Source of the DNA: Thermoplasmata archaeon
Lineage (GTDB): Archaea; Thermoplasmatota; Thermoplasmata; Lutacidiplasmatales; UBA184
Reading direction: 5' to 3'
Length of the DNA: 18,526 nt
Assembly (NCBI GenBank): GCA_030043835.1
Contig: JASHWY010000174.1
Span: forward strand, 1-18,526
The notes under the pieces are model-generated. The model did no database searches, was not told the origin of the DNA, and saw only the letters and a list, made by a program, of their open reading frames with translations. Position numbers and translations under genes: made by a program. This document shows, in pieces, positions 1 to 7,086 of this stretch. How positions within the stretch are numbered: position 1 is the stretch's first letter; the number at the start of each line of letters is the position of its first letter.

Positions 1-917
1 AGCAGGTCGAGTTCCACGGATTCTCGAAGCACGTTCGGGTGACCGGCCCGATTGTCGAAGGCCCGTTCGACATCGGTCGCCACCACACCCTCGACCTGAC
101 CGAGGGCGACGAGGTCGTGGTCGCGAAGCCCGAGCTCACCGCCGCCGAACGGGCGATCCTCGACGAGGGGCTCGCCGGGAGAGGAGACCCCACCATCCTC
201 CTCGGGGCGGTCGACTGGGGGGACTCATCGTTCGTTCGCCTTCGGGGTCGCGCTATCGAGCCGGTCGCGGACGTTCGACGGACGATCGCAGGAAAACAGT
301 ATAAGGGCGCTCAGAACGAGAAGGACCGGACCGCGTACGTCGACGAGCTTCTGAGCGTGCTCCGCCGCGAGGGGCCGGACGTGACCGCCATCGTGATCGC
401 GGGGCCAGGGTTCTTGAAGGAGCAGCTCGCCCGTCGCCTCACCGAGGAGGAGCCGGCGCTCGCAAAGAAGATGAAGATCTATCCCACGGCGGAGTCCGGA
501 CGCGTCGGGATCGACGAGCTGTTACGGTCCGGGAAGGCGACCGAAGCGCTCCGAGGCAGCGTCGCCGCCGAGGAGGCCGAGATGGTGGAGCGGCTCGTAC
601 GCTCTCTCGCGGGAGGAACCCGAGCCGCGGTCGGCGCCGCGGAGGTGGAAGAGGCGGTCAATGAGGGCGCCGTGGAGACGCTCCTCGTCTCGGACTCCCT
701 GATCGCGGACCCCGCACTCGCCCCCGTCCTCGACCGGGCCCGGTCGGGTCGGGTGCGGCTCTTTATCGTCCGAGACGACGGAGAAGCCGGAAGGCGCCTC
801 GCGGGTCTCGGGCGGGTCGCCGCGATCCTGCGGTGGGATTGGACGAGCTCGACCCGCGCTACGGGATCGCCTGGATCGAGTCGCGAAGGTCCTCGAAGCG
901 GCCCTTCAAGTTCTTGA
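1..917 (+). CDS. pelA: Pelota (PelA/Dom34 family) ribosome rescue factor, 5' end cut by window
   Basis: This is the archaeal homologue of Dom34/pelota, an eRF1-like protein that splits stalled ribosomes together with an EF-1alpha-type GTPase partner. The reading frame is open from base 3 and the window edge removes roughly the first 60 residues. The visible part starts with the end of the N-terminal domain (VEFHGFSKHVRV, IVEGP, HHTLDL). The central eRF1_2-type domain follows (ILLGAVDWGDSSFV, VIAGPGFLKEQL). The C-terminal eRF1_3-type domain comes last (EEAVNEGAVETLLVSDSLI, ending AAILRW). The family normally ends at that AAILR[YW] motif, at base 836. Here the frame runs on for 26 Ser/Arg/Gly-rich residues and overlaps the 3' end of rpoD on the other strand by 59 bp. 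The family call is firm. Whether the tail is functional is unknown. Confidence 0.93.
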   Translation, partial: QVEFHGFSKHVRVTGPIVEGPFDIGRHHTLDLTEGDEVVVAKPELTAAERAILDEGLAGRGDPTILLGAVDWGDSSFVRLRGRAIEPVADVRRTIAGKQYKGAQNEKDRTAYVDELLSVLRREGPDVTAIVIAGPGFLKEQLARRLTEEEPALAKKMKIYPTAESGRVGIDELLRSGKATEALRGSVAAEEAEMVERLVRSLAGGTRAAVGAAEVEEAVNEGAVETLLVSDSLIADPALAPVLDRARSGRVRLFIVRDDGEAGRRLAGLGRVAAILRWDWTSSTRATGSPGSSREGPRSGPSSS

Positions 918-1704
918 GCGCGTAGCGAAGCGCCTCGCGGGCGCTCAACGAGCCGTCGGTCTCGAAGGTCAGGAAGAAGTCCTCCTCGTCGGCCTCGATC
1001 TTGATCGACCCGTCGTCCGCGATCTTCTCGCACGCACCGCAGAAGATGCACTTCGTCTCGTCCGTTACCGTGAGCTTTCCCCCCGAAAATTCGAGGATGT
1101 TGACCGGGCACGCCGCGGCGGCGCGTTTGAGCGTCGCGTCCGAGGTCCCCTCCTTCCGCGAGATCTTGACGTGCGGACGGGGGAACATGCCCACCCCGTG
1201 GGCGACCTGCCACTTCGCGTGATCCCGGGCGCTCCCGACCGTCGCCGTCGCGTAGGCGAGGAGGGCCTGGCGCGCGCCGAGGCGCACGATCGGCACGTCG
1301 GGCTCGAGGATCTGGAGCGTTGCGTCCCCGAGCGGGACGACGTCCTTCGCGTAGACCGTACACGGGCCCTTCTTGTCGACCGAGAACATCACCTGGCAGT
1401 GGACGCACCCCGCGCCCCCACAATCGCACTCCGACTTGCGGCGGAACTGGCCCAGGTCCGTCGGGATCGGAAGGAGGCCGAGCCGAAGCGCGACCGCCTC
1501 GTCGAACATGCTCGTCGAGGAGTCGTAGTCCTTCCCCGTCGCCTCGTCGCGGATCGGTCCCAGGTGGAACTCGACGTCCTCGATCGCGAGCTTCGGCACG
1601 TCGGCTAAGAGCGTGCGGCGGATCGAGTTGACCTGAGAGGCCGAAGCCCCCTGGATCTCGAGTCGTGCCGAGCGCGGCTTCAGCTCGTCGACCGTCACCG
1701 GCAT
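859..1704 (-). CDS. rpoD: DNA-directed RNA polymerase subunit D (Rpo3) with Zn loop and one Fe-S cluster site
   Basis: This subunit nucleates archaeal RNA polymerase assembly with subunits L, N and P, and is equivalent to eukaryotic Rpb3 and to bacterial alpha. The protein is 281 aa. The N-terminal dimerisation domain shows SQVNSIRRTLLADVPKLAIE at about residues 22-42. A Cys cluster of the Rpb3 Zn-loop type follows (C93, C95, C100, C103). A ferredoxin-like insertion carries C199 in an ACP motif plus C219, C222 and C225 in a CxxCxxC motif, enough for one [4Fe-4S] cluster. The last Cys of a classic second cluster is absent (EKIAD follows C225). It is the last gene of rps13-rps4-rps11-rpoD, only 4 nt after rps11, and a GGAGGG ribosome-binding site overlaps the rps11 stop. 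The ATG start is the only sensible one. The 3' end converges on pelA. Confidence 0.96.
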   Translation of the reverse strand: MPVTVDELKPRSARLEIQGASASQVNSIRRTLLADVPKLAIEDVEFHLGPIRDEATGKDYDSSTSMFDEAVALRLGLLPIPTDLGQFRRKSECDCGGAGCVHCQVMFSVDKKGPCTVYAKDVVPLGDATLQILEPDVPIVRLGARQALLAYATATVGSARDHAKWQVAHGVGMFPRPHVKISRKEGTSDATLKRAAAACPVNILEFSGGKLTVTDETKCIFCGACEKIADDGSIKIEADEEDFFLTFETDGSLSAREALRYALKNLKGRFEDLRDSIQAIP

Positions 1705-1708
1705 CGGG

Positions 1709-2092
1709 CTAGACCCTCCGGCCCCGGCGGCCGCCCTTCGGCTTGGTTCCGTCGTGGGGCACGGGGGTGACGTCCTCGATGCGCTGGATCCGCACCCCAG
1801 CCCGCGCGAGCGCGCGGATCGCGGCCTGAGCGCCGGGCCCGGGCGACCGGGACCGGTTGCCGCCGGGGGCCCGGACCCGGACGTGGAGGGTGTCGTACCC
1901 CTTCTCCTTGATCACGGCCGCGATCTGGTCGGCCGCCTTCATTGCAGCGTACGGGCTCGACTCGTCGCGCGCCGCCTTCACGACCATCCCGCCGGTCGCC
2001 TTGGCGAGCGTCTCGGCTCCCGTGATGTCGGTGACCGTGATGTGGATGTTGTTGTAGCTCGCGAAGATGTGGGCGATGCCGATCTTCGTCAT
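1709..2092 (-). CDS. rps11: 30S ribosomal protein S11 (uS11)
   Basis: This is the small-subunit platform protein uS11. The 127-aa protein has the usual archaeal length and begins near-canonically ([15 protein letters not shown], then [12 protein letters not shown]). The conserved [22 protein letters not shown] segment, split by family motifs around residues 73-95, and the basic end GRRGRRV are both present. It lies 3 nt after rps4 and 4 nt before rpoD. A GGGAG ribosome-binding site sits about 11 nt before the ATG, inside the end of rps4. The tight spacing indicates one transcript with its neighbours. Confidence 0.97.
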   Translation of the reverse strand: MTKIGIAHIFASYNNIHITVTDITGAETLAKATGGMVVKAARDESSPYAAMKAADQIAAVIKEKGYDTLHVRVRAPGGNRSRSPGPGAQAAIRALARAGVRIQRIEDVTPVPHDGTKPKGGRRGRRV

Positions 2093-2095
2093 CGT

Positions 2096-2689
2096 CTACG
2101 CTCCCGCCTCGGGGGCCGGGGCCTCGGTGGTCGGCTCGACGGGACGGACCTTCAATCGGTCGCGCAGCGCCACCCGAGCCGCGTGGTCGTCGCTCGAGAT
2201 CGGGCTCGTCGGCGTGTAGGTGATCTGGTTCTCCTCCGAGGACGGGACGAGGTACCCGGGTCGGGTCACCCGGTGGTCGTTGATGGAGAAGTGGCCATGG
2301 ACGATCCACTGACGCGCGGCGAACGCGGTCGGTGCGAGCCCACGGGTGAGAACGATCCATTCAAACCGGCGCTTGAGCACCTCCTCGGTGGTGAGCGCGA
2401 GCACGTCGTCGATCGTGGGGTTCGCCTCGGAGAGCACCCCGAGCCGCGTGAGTCGGGCGAGGAGCAAGGCCGTTTCCCGCTGGGCCTGGCTCTCGCCGGC
2501 ACGTAGACGGGCCTGAAGCTCCCGAGCCTGTCCGCGGAACCGACGGAGGATCGACTGGGCCTTCCAGAGCTCCCGCTTGTTCTTGAGGCCGTACTTCGCG
2601 AGGAGCTTTCGCTCCTCGGCCATCCGGCCGGCCTCCCACGGGTGCTTCGGGGTGTCGTAGGTCCGACGGAGGAACTTGGGGTCGCCCAC
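2096..2689 (-). CDS. rps4: 30S ribosomal protein S4 (uS4)
   Basis: This is the 16S rRNA-binding assembly protein uS4, 197 aa. The N-terminus has the archaeal signature GDPKFLRRTYDTPKHPWE. A central region rich in Arg and Gln follows. The S4 RNA-binding domain lies at about residues 105-165 (RRFEWIVLTRGLAPTAFAAR, then QWIVHGHFSIN and RPGYLVP). The C-terminus is a short Glu/Pro/Ala tail. The start is a GTG, preceded by AAGGGAA at a short spacing. The rps13 stop lies just 7 nt upstream, so translation is probably coupled. It belongs to the rps13-rps4-rps11-rpoD operon. Confidence 0.97.
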   Translation of the reverse strand: MGDPKFLRRTYDTPKHPWEAGRMAEERKLLAKYGLKNKRELWKAQSILRRFRGQARELQARLRAGESQAQRETALLLARLTRLGVLSEANPTIDDVLALTTEEVLKRRFEWIVLTRGLAPTAFAARQWIVHGHFSINDHRVTRPGYLVPSSEENQITYTPTSPISSDDHAARVALRDRLKVRPVEPTTEAPAPEAGA

Positions 2690-2696
2690 AGTTCCC

Positions 2697-3458
2697 TTAC
2701 TCCTTCTTCGCCGCCGTGGCCTTCGCGGGGGCGGCCGGAGCGGCGGCCGCCGGTGCGCTCGGCGCGGCCTCTTCCCGGGCCGCAGCGGCTGCCGCCTCCT
2801 TCGCCGCCTTCTTGAGCACTCCCGCCGCCATTCCGGTGCGGCCGTTGGAGCGGGTGCGCTGGCCGCGCACCTTCTGCCCCCTCTCGTGACGGACGCCTCG
2901 ATAGCTGCGGACCATCTTCATGACGTTGACATCGTCCCGCCGCCGACTCTCGACGTCGGGTCCGATCAGGTGCAGGGTCTCGCCCAGGAACGGCTCGCCC
3001 CGGTGGTCGGACATCCACGCGGGGACCTTGCTCGGAAGGGACGCGAGGGTCTGCTCGAGGCCCTCGACGGTCGCTTCGGGAAGGTTGCCGATCCGCTCGG
3101 CGCTGTTCACTCCGGCGAGGTGGCAAGCGACCTCGGCGATGCGCAGACCGACGCCGCGCACGCCGGTGAGCGCGAGCGCAACGGAGCGGGTTCCGTCCAA
3201 GTCGGAGTTCGCGATCCGGACGATGTAGCGGAAGTTGGGGTTGTCGGGAACGAATTTCGCCGCCTTGGAGCCGGCGGGCGGACCGGCCTTGCCCTTCTTT
3301 CCTCCCTCCTTCGGCTCCTTCGCGTCCTTCGCCTCTTTGCCCTTCGCCCCCTTTTCCTTCCTCGGTCCCTTCTCCGGGGCGGCCTCCGGCCCGGCGTCCG
3401 CGGCGGGCTCGGCGGTCTCCTCCTTCGAGGTCTTCGTTTCCTTGGGCGTGAGGGTCAC
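2697..3458 (-). CDS. rps13: 30S ribosomal protein S13 (uS13) with long N- and C-terminal low-complexity extensions
   Basis: This is uS13, the small-subunit head protein that contacts tRNA and the intersubunit bridges. The conserved core covers about residues 77-217 (FRYIVRIANSDLDGT, ALTGVRGVGLRIA, SYRGVRHERGQKVRGQRTRS). The protein is 253 aa, whereas archaeal S13 is usually near 150. About 75 extra N-terminal residues are Lys/Glu/Ala/Gly-rich, and about 35 C-terminal residues are Ala/Pro/Lys-rich. I see no in-frame ATG, GTG or TTG between the GTG start and the core, so the N-terminal extension seems real. The start has a GGGGA directly against it, too close for a normal Shine-Dalgarno. It is the first gene of the S13-S4-S11-RpoD operon, with a candidate TATA box about 105 nt upstream. 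Confidence 0.95.
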   Translation of the reverse strand: MTLTPKETKTSKEETAEPAADAGPEAAPEKGPRKEKGAKGKEAKDAKEPKEGGKKGKAGPPAGSKAAKFVPDNPNFRYIVRIANSDLDGTRSVALALTGVRGVGLRIAEVACHLAGVNSAERIGNLPEATVEGLEQTLASLPSKVPAWMSDHRGEPFLGETLHLIGPDVESRRRDDVNVMKMVRSYRGVRHERGQKVRGQRTRSNGRTGMAAGVLKKAAKEAAAAAAREEAAPSAPAAAAPAAPAKATAAKKE

Positions 3459-3560
3459 TCCCCTATCGGGTCGACGCCCCCGACCGCCGGGCGGAACGCG
3501 ACAGGGAAGCCGTGGTTCGACGCCCCCGGCTCGAGGGTGCGGGCGCGCAGCAGCCCCACG

Positions 3561-3569
3561 CTTTTAAGC
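3561..3569 (-). promoter_or_regulatory. Candidate TATA box for rps13-rps4-rps11-rpoD
   Basis: On the minus strand this reads GCTTAAAAG, an A/T-rich island in a G+C-rich gap. It lies after the methyltransferase stop at 3600 and before rps13. A start about 25 nt downstream would give a leader of roughly 75-80 nt. The supporting evidence is composition and position only. Confidence 0.45.
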
Positions 3570-3599
3570 ACTTCGGGACGCTCGAGGGAGAAACTGTCC

Positions 3600-4292
3600 T
3601 TAAGCGCCGGTCGGAGGCGGATCCAGCGCTCCGCGGCGGTCCCCACCCTCTCGGGTGGGGGACGATGAGAGGCGCCCTTCCAGGACCCGATAGCCCGAGC
3701 CTCGCCCGAGTACCTCGACCGTCCCGGGCCAGTGCTCCTCGAGCCACCGCTGGTAGAACCGGATTCCTTGGCTTCCCTTCCCAACGAGGACGAGCCGGCC
3801 GCCCTCGAGAAGGTGGTGCGGGGCCTCCGTGAGGAGGCGGAGGACGTGGGGGCGACCCGCCCGGTACGGTGGGTTGGTCGCGATCACGTCGAACTGCTCG
3901 CCGGCGACCGGCTCGAAGAAAGCCCCCACTCGGACCTCAGCGTTCGCGACGCGGTTGCGTTCGAGGTTCTCCCGGGCCCGTCGGGCCGCCCGCCGGTTCA
4001 CCTCGGTGAGCACGACGTGCCCCTTCCTCGCCGCCTTCGCGGCGGCGACCCCAACGGGGCCCCAGCCGCACCCCACGTCGAGGACGCGGTCCGTCCTCCG
4101 TACGCTCAAGTTTTCGATGAGGAGCGCCGTGCCCGGATCGAGACCGCGGGACGAGAAGATCCCGCGATCGACCGTGAAGGCGAGGAGCTCGCCTCGGTAG
4201 AGGAACCGAAGCTCGGAGGGGGCGGATCGGGAGCGAGGACGCTCGCTGAAGTACTGCTCACTGCGGGGGAGCGCGTCGTCGTCCATCGTCAC
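3600..4292 (-). CDS. MJ0882-like class I SAM-dependent methyltransferase (RsmC/MTS family)
   Basis: This is a Rossmann-fold methyltransferase of the 'methyltransferase small' group, probably acting on rRNA or tRNA. The substrate is not settled by sequence. The N-terminus has the MJ0882-like run [14 protein letters not shown], then [17 protein letters not shown]. The SAM-binding motif DVGCGWG is at 72-78, an acidic/Asn region ([15 protein letters not shown]) follows, the catalytic NPPY motif is at 140-143, and the protein closes with GYRVL (200-204), where homologues normally end. About 26 further Gly/Arg/Pro-rich residues follow, and their coding DNA contains a perfect hairpin (3641-3660). 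The GTG start forms a GTGA overlap with the dnaJ stop. An ATG two codons later is an alternative. Confidence 0.88.
   Translation of the reverse strand: MTMDDDALPRSEQYFSERPRSRSAPSELRFLYRGELLAFTVDRGIFSSRGLDPGTALLIENLSVRRTDRVLDVGCGWGPVGVAAAKAARKGHVVLTEVNRRAARRARENLERNRVANAEVRVGAFFEPVAGEQFDVIATNPPYRAGRPHVLRLLTEAPHHLLEGGRLVLVGKGSQGIRFYQRWLEEHWPGTVEVLGRGSGYRVLEGRLSSSPTREGGDRRGALDPPPTGA
3641..3660. terminator. Perfect 8-bp G+C hairpin with TCTC loop, candidate 3'-end element
   Basis: CCCCACCC (3641-3648), TCTC and GGGTGGGG (3653-3660) form a perfect inverted repeat. It sits inside the run-on tail of the methyltransferase gene, about 40 nt before its stop. There is no U-tract, so it is not a classic archaeal terminator. 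A structural or processing role is equally possible. Confidence 0.35.
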
Positions 4293-5434
4293 GACGAACG
4301 TCGATGGAAGATCCCCTCGCGCCGTGGCGCGGCCGCGCCGCCCTGGAGCGCCTCCCGAAGGAGGTCTCTCTCCCGCCCCGAGAGCGAACGAGGGATCTCG
4401 ACGTGGACGGTGACGAACAGGGACCCGCGCGCGCTCCCGTGCAGCCGGGGGAACCCGTGACCACGCAGCCTAAACTGAGTTTCGGGCTGGGTTCCGGCCG
4501 GGATCTTGAGCGCGGCGCGCCCGTCGATCGTCGGGACCGTGATCTCGCCGCCCAAGAGGACGGTCGAGAGCGGAACCGTGACCTCCGTGTACGCCTCCTG
4601 GCCCTCGCGTCGAACCCGGTCGGTTCCCTCGAAAACGACCTGTACGTAGAGGTCGCCCGGTGGGACGCCCGTCGGTCCGTCGGAGCCGTGCCCCGGAACC
4701 CGTAGGACCCCGCCGTCCTCCATGCCCGGCGGAACCGTGACCTCGAGCCGCTCGACCTGGCGGAGACGTCCGGTCCCCCGGCAGGTCGGGCAGGGCTTGA
4801 GGATGATTTGCCCCGCGCCGTGGCACTTCGGGCACTCGGTGACGGTCACGAGCTGAGTGTACCCGCGACGGTGGACCTGACGGACCTGACCCTGACCGTG
4901 GCACTGGGGGCACGTCTCGAGGGCGGTCCCGTGCTCCGCGCCCGTTCCGTGGCAGTCGGGGCAACGGGATGTGTGCGGGACTTCGATCGTAGGCTTCGCA
5001 CCGTGGACGGCGGCGGCGAGCGGAAGGCGCACAGTCACCTCGACGTCGCCGCCCCGGGTGGGGGAGCGGACGCGCCCCCCACCGAAGGGTGAGCCGAATC
5101 CTCCGCCGAACAGCTGCTGGAAGAGAGGCGACGCGCCGAAGAGGTCCTCGAGGTCGCCGACGTGGGTGAAATTCTGCCAGTTGAATCCGCCCGGCCCGAA
5201 CTCGGTCTCGACCCCGGGAAACCCGAGCTGGTCGTACTTCTGGCGCTTCTCCGGATCGACGAGGACCTCGTACGCCTCGCTCAACTCCTTGAATTTCTCC
5301 TCGGCGACCTTCGGGTTCTCCTTGGCGACGTCGGGGTGGTACTCTCGAGCGAGGCGGCGGTACGCCTGCTTCACCTCGTCGACCGAGGCCGTCTTCGGGA
5401 CGCCGAGGACCTCGTAGTAGTCGCGTTTGGCCAT
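4289..5434 (-). CDS. dnaJ: Chaperone protein DnaJ (Hsp40, type I)
   Basis: This is the J-domain co-chaperone that delivers substrates to DnaK and stimulates its ATPase. The protein is 381 aa counted from the chosen ATG. It has an N-terminal J domain ([10 protein letters not shown], with HPD at 33-35) and a Gly/Phe-rich linker ([12 protein letters not shown]). Four CxxCxGxG zinc motifs follow ([32 protein letters not shown] at about 158-222), and then the C-terminal substrate-binding domains. An upstream GTG would add four residues, but the ATG at 5434 matches the family start and has GGTGGGATC at a proper distance, so I prefer it. No dnaK or grpE is in the window, which is unlike the usual dnaK-dnaJ cluster. 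Archaeal DnaJ is generally regarded as acquired from bacteria. Confidence 0.96.
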   Translation of the reverse strand: MAKRDYYEVLGVPKTASVDEVKQAYRRLAREYHPDVAKENPKVAEEKFKELSEAYEVLVDPEKRQKYDQLGFPGVETEFGPGGFNWQNFTHVGDLEDLFGASPLFQQLFGGGFGSPFGGGRVRSPTRGGDVEVTVRLPLAAAVHGAKPTIEVPHTSRCPDCHGTGAEHGTALETCPQCHGQGQVRQVHRRGYTQLVTVTECPKCHGAGQIILKPCPTCRGTGRLRQVERLEVTVPPGMEDGGVLRVPGHGSDGPTGVPPGDLYVQVVFEGTDRVRREGQEAYTEVTVPLSTVLLGGEITVPTIDGRAALKIPAGTQPETQFRLRGHGFPRLHGSARGSLFVTVHVEIPRSLSGRERDLLREALQGGAAAPRREGIFHRRSS

Positions 5435-5460
5435 GCTCGATCCCACCGAACGCTGCGGGC

Positions 5461-6324
5461 CTACCGTCGCCTAGTGCGGACGCTATTTACCCTATCAGTG
5501 GCGCGACGGGAACGGGCGGACCCTTCCAGCACGACCCGGGTTCCCCTTGAGGCTCTCCACCGCTTCGCGGCGTTCCCTTGAGCGACCGCGATCTCAATGA
5601 GCCCGAAGCTCGACCCGAGCGCCGTGGGAAATCCCCGTCCCGCCGCCTCGTAGTGGGTTGTAAAGGGAAGCCGCTGGGGGGGTCGGTGGCCGATCGTCAC
5701 CGTGAGCGCTCGGGTTCCGCTCGGGACCCAGCGAGTCGGAACGTTCGTGACGAGATTGCCGAACCGATCCACGTGAACGATCTCCCCGACCGCCCCGCGA
5801 CGAAGCCTACGGGGCTCGGCTTGGGCGAGGGGCCGAAAGGGAACGGCGGGGCCGAGGCGCTCGGGCGGCGTACCGAGGGCGATCGCGGCAGCGGCCGGGG
5901 CGAAGAGGTCGCGGCCGTCGAACGTCGCTCCCACGCGGGGTCCGGCGCTGAGGCGGCCCCGGAGGATCCGGTGGGCGCGCGCTCCGCCGAGGGCCGTGGC
6001 GAGCGGTACGAGCACGCCGTTGTTCGGCCCCACGAGGACCGACCCGTCACGACATCGGACCGCGATCGGTTCCCGTCGGCCTCCGACCCCGGGATCCACG
6101 ACTGCGAGGTGGACCGTCCCCGCCGGGAACCCCTTCCCCATCATACCCAGAAGAAACGCCGCCTCGCCGATCGCGTACGGAGCGAGGTCGTGGGTGAGGT
6201 CGATGAGGTGCCCCGGCGGGAGGCGTTGGGCGAGGACGGCCTTCATCTGTGCGGCATACGCCGGCCCCATGTCGGTCGTGAGGGTGACGAGCGCGACCTT
6301 GGGGCGACGGCGCGAGCGCGCCAC
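5461..6324 (-). CDS. SAM hydroxide adenosyltransferase family protein (DUF62), catalytic His replaced by Asp
   Basis: Members of this family, related to fluorinase and chlorinase, split S-adenosylmethionine to adenosine and methionine using water. The 287-aa protein shows the family landmarks: [10 protein letters not shown] (14-23), [10 protein letters not shown] (75-84), GPNNGV (99-104), [14 protein letters not shown] (133-146), [11 protein letters not shown] in the second domain and [10 protein letters not shown] near the end. The Asp-Arg-His set described for the Pyrococcus homologue maps to D77, R84 and residue 136. Residue 136 is Asp (GAC, bases 5917-5919) where FHGRD is usual. The start is a GTG. 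The last 20 or so residues are Arg/Ser-rich and run into the dnaJ promoter region. The family call is firm, but activity as a SAM hydrolase is uncertain. Confidence 0.9.
   Translation of the reverse strand: MARSRRRPKVALVTLTTDMGPAYAAQMKAVLAQRLPPGHLIDLTHDLAPYAIGEAAFLLGMMGKGFPAGTVHLAVVDPGVGGRREPIAVRCRDGSVLVGPNNGVLVPLATALGGARAHRILRGRLSAGPRVGATFDGRDLFAPAAAAIALGTPPERLGPAVPFRPLAQAEPRRLRRGAVGEIVHVDRFGNLVTNVPTRWVPSGTRALTVTIGHRPPQRLPFTTHYEAAGRGFPTALGSSFGLIEIAVAQGNAAKRWRASRGTRVVLEGSARSRRATDRVNSVRTRRR
5483..5490 (-). promoter_or_regulatory. Candidate internal TATA box for dnaJ
   Basis: The minus strand reads GTAAATAG, within the last codons of the upstream DUF62 gene and about 50 nt before the dnaJ ATG. 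It is one of few A/T-rich 8-mers in the neighbourhood. It could give dnaJ heat-responsive expression independent of the upstream genes. The evidence is composition and position only. Confidence 0.35.
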
Positions 6325-6349
6325 GGGGCGAGGACCGATCGCGCCCGGT

Positions 6350-6682
6350 CTACGACTTCATGATCGCGACCAGGAAGATCCCGACCGCGACGAGAGCGCC
6401 GATGACCGCCGCCACGATGACAAGGAACGCCTCCCAGACGAGCGCACCGAGCTGACCCGACGCGCCGCCGGCGAGCGCCCCCGTGTGGTAAAAGTATCCC
6501 GCGAGCAGGCCGATGATGAGTCCTCCCACGAGGAGCGAGACCCCGATCGTTCGGCTCTTTCCGCTCCCGAAATAGGCGGTAAAGATCCCCGCGAGGATCA
6601 GGAACAGCCCGAAGACGAGCAGGAGGATCGTGAGGAACTGCCAGCCGCCAATCGTCACCGTGGTTGCCACCGGATCGAACAT
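6350..6682 (-). CDS. Small integral membrane protein with three predicted TM helices, unknown function
   Basis: I do not recognise a family. The 110-aa protein has three hydrophobic segments, at about residues 14-36 (FLTILLLVFGLFLILAGIF), 46-66 (IGVSLLVGGLIIGLLAGYF) and 82-107 (WEAFLVIVAAVIGALVAVGIF). The loops are short and the end is MKS. Several small residues (Gly, Ala) occur in helices two and three. A GGAAG ribosome-binding site lies about 7 nt before the ATG. It starts 10 nt after the stand-alone RAM-domain gene and ends 25 nt before the DUF62 gene, so the three are probably one transcript. That co-location is the only clue to its role. Confidence 0.75.
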   Translation of the reverse strand: MFDPVATTVTIGGWQFLTILLLVFGLFLILAGIFTAYFGSGKSRTIGVSLLVGGLIIGLLAGYFYHTGALAGGASGQLGALVWEAFLVIVAAVIGALVAVGIFLVAIMKS

Positions 6683-6692
6683 GGTACTTCCT

Positions 6693-6926
6693 TCAGAATT
6701 TGATGCCCGTCAAGGTCTTGGTGTCGATGACGCCGGGGACCGAGCGGATCCGGTCGACGACGAGTTGTCCCAACGCGTTAAAGTCCTCGGCCTCGACCTT
6801 GGCGATGAGGTCGTACTCTCCGAACAGGGGGTGGAGCTCCACGATCCCCTTCACCCGAAGGAGCTCCGTGTAGACCTCGTGCTCCTTCGCGGGGGCCGTG
6901 CTGATGAGTACGAAGCCAATGGCCAC
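6693..6926 (-). CDS. Stand-alone Lrp/AsnC ligand-binding (RAM) domain protein
   Basis: The whole 77-aa protein is one RAM/AsnC effector-binding alpha-beta fold with no DNA-binding helix-turn-helix. The visible landmarks are AIGFVLISTAPAKEHEVY, then LRVKGIVELHPLFGEYDLIAKVEA, and SVPGVIDTKTLTGI at the end. Proteins of this kind form oligomeric rings and are thought to bind small ligands such as amino acids, or to pair with full-length Lrp regulators. The GTG start has GGAAGG about 7-12 nt upstream. It is the first gene of the minus-strand block that continues through the membrane protein, DUF62 and dnaJ genes. A TATA-like element lies about 45 nt upstream. Confidence 0.88.
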   Translation of the reverse strand: MAIGFVLISTAPAKEHEVYTELLRVKGIVELHPLFGEYDLIAKVEAEDFNALGQLVVDRIRSVPGVIDTKTLTGIKF

Positions 6927-6968
6927 CGCCTACCTTCCCCCTCGAGGCGGCGCAAGAACGGGCCCTGC

Positions 6969-6976
6969 TAATAAGC
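6969..6976 (-). promoter_or_regulatory. Candidate TATA box for the RAM-domain gene and downstream block
   Basis: The minus strand reads GCTTATTA here. A start about 25 nt downstream would leave a leader of around 18-20 nt that includes the GGAAGG ribosome-binding site. It lies in the 160-nt divergent gap shared with the MFS gene. Confidence 0.45.
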
Positions 6977-7050
6977 GTTGTTAGCGACAGAATGTCGCCG
7001 GCTCTCGAGGGGCGGGGCGCTCGACCCGCGTCGCCACTCGAGTCGACCCA

Positions 7051-7059
7051 CCTTAAGTA
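7051..7059 (+). promoter_or_regulatory. Candidate TATA box for the MFS gene, near-leaderless
   Basis: CCTTAAGTA stands out in a G+C-rich gap. Its centre is about 32 nt before the ATG at 7087, which places transcription start within a few bases of the start codon. No Shine-Dalgarno is seen before that ATG, consistent with a leaderless mRNA. Confidence 0.5.
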
Positions 7060-7086
7060 GCCGGCCCGTAGCGACCCACCCGGACG

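Noticed and set aside
479..1429. Long minus-strand frame overlapping pelA and rpoD
   Set aside because: It is an out-of-frame shadow of rpoD and antisense to pelA. It is Arg-rich with no domain signature.
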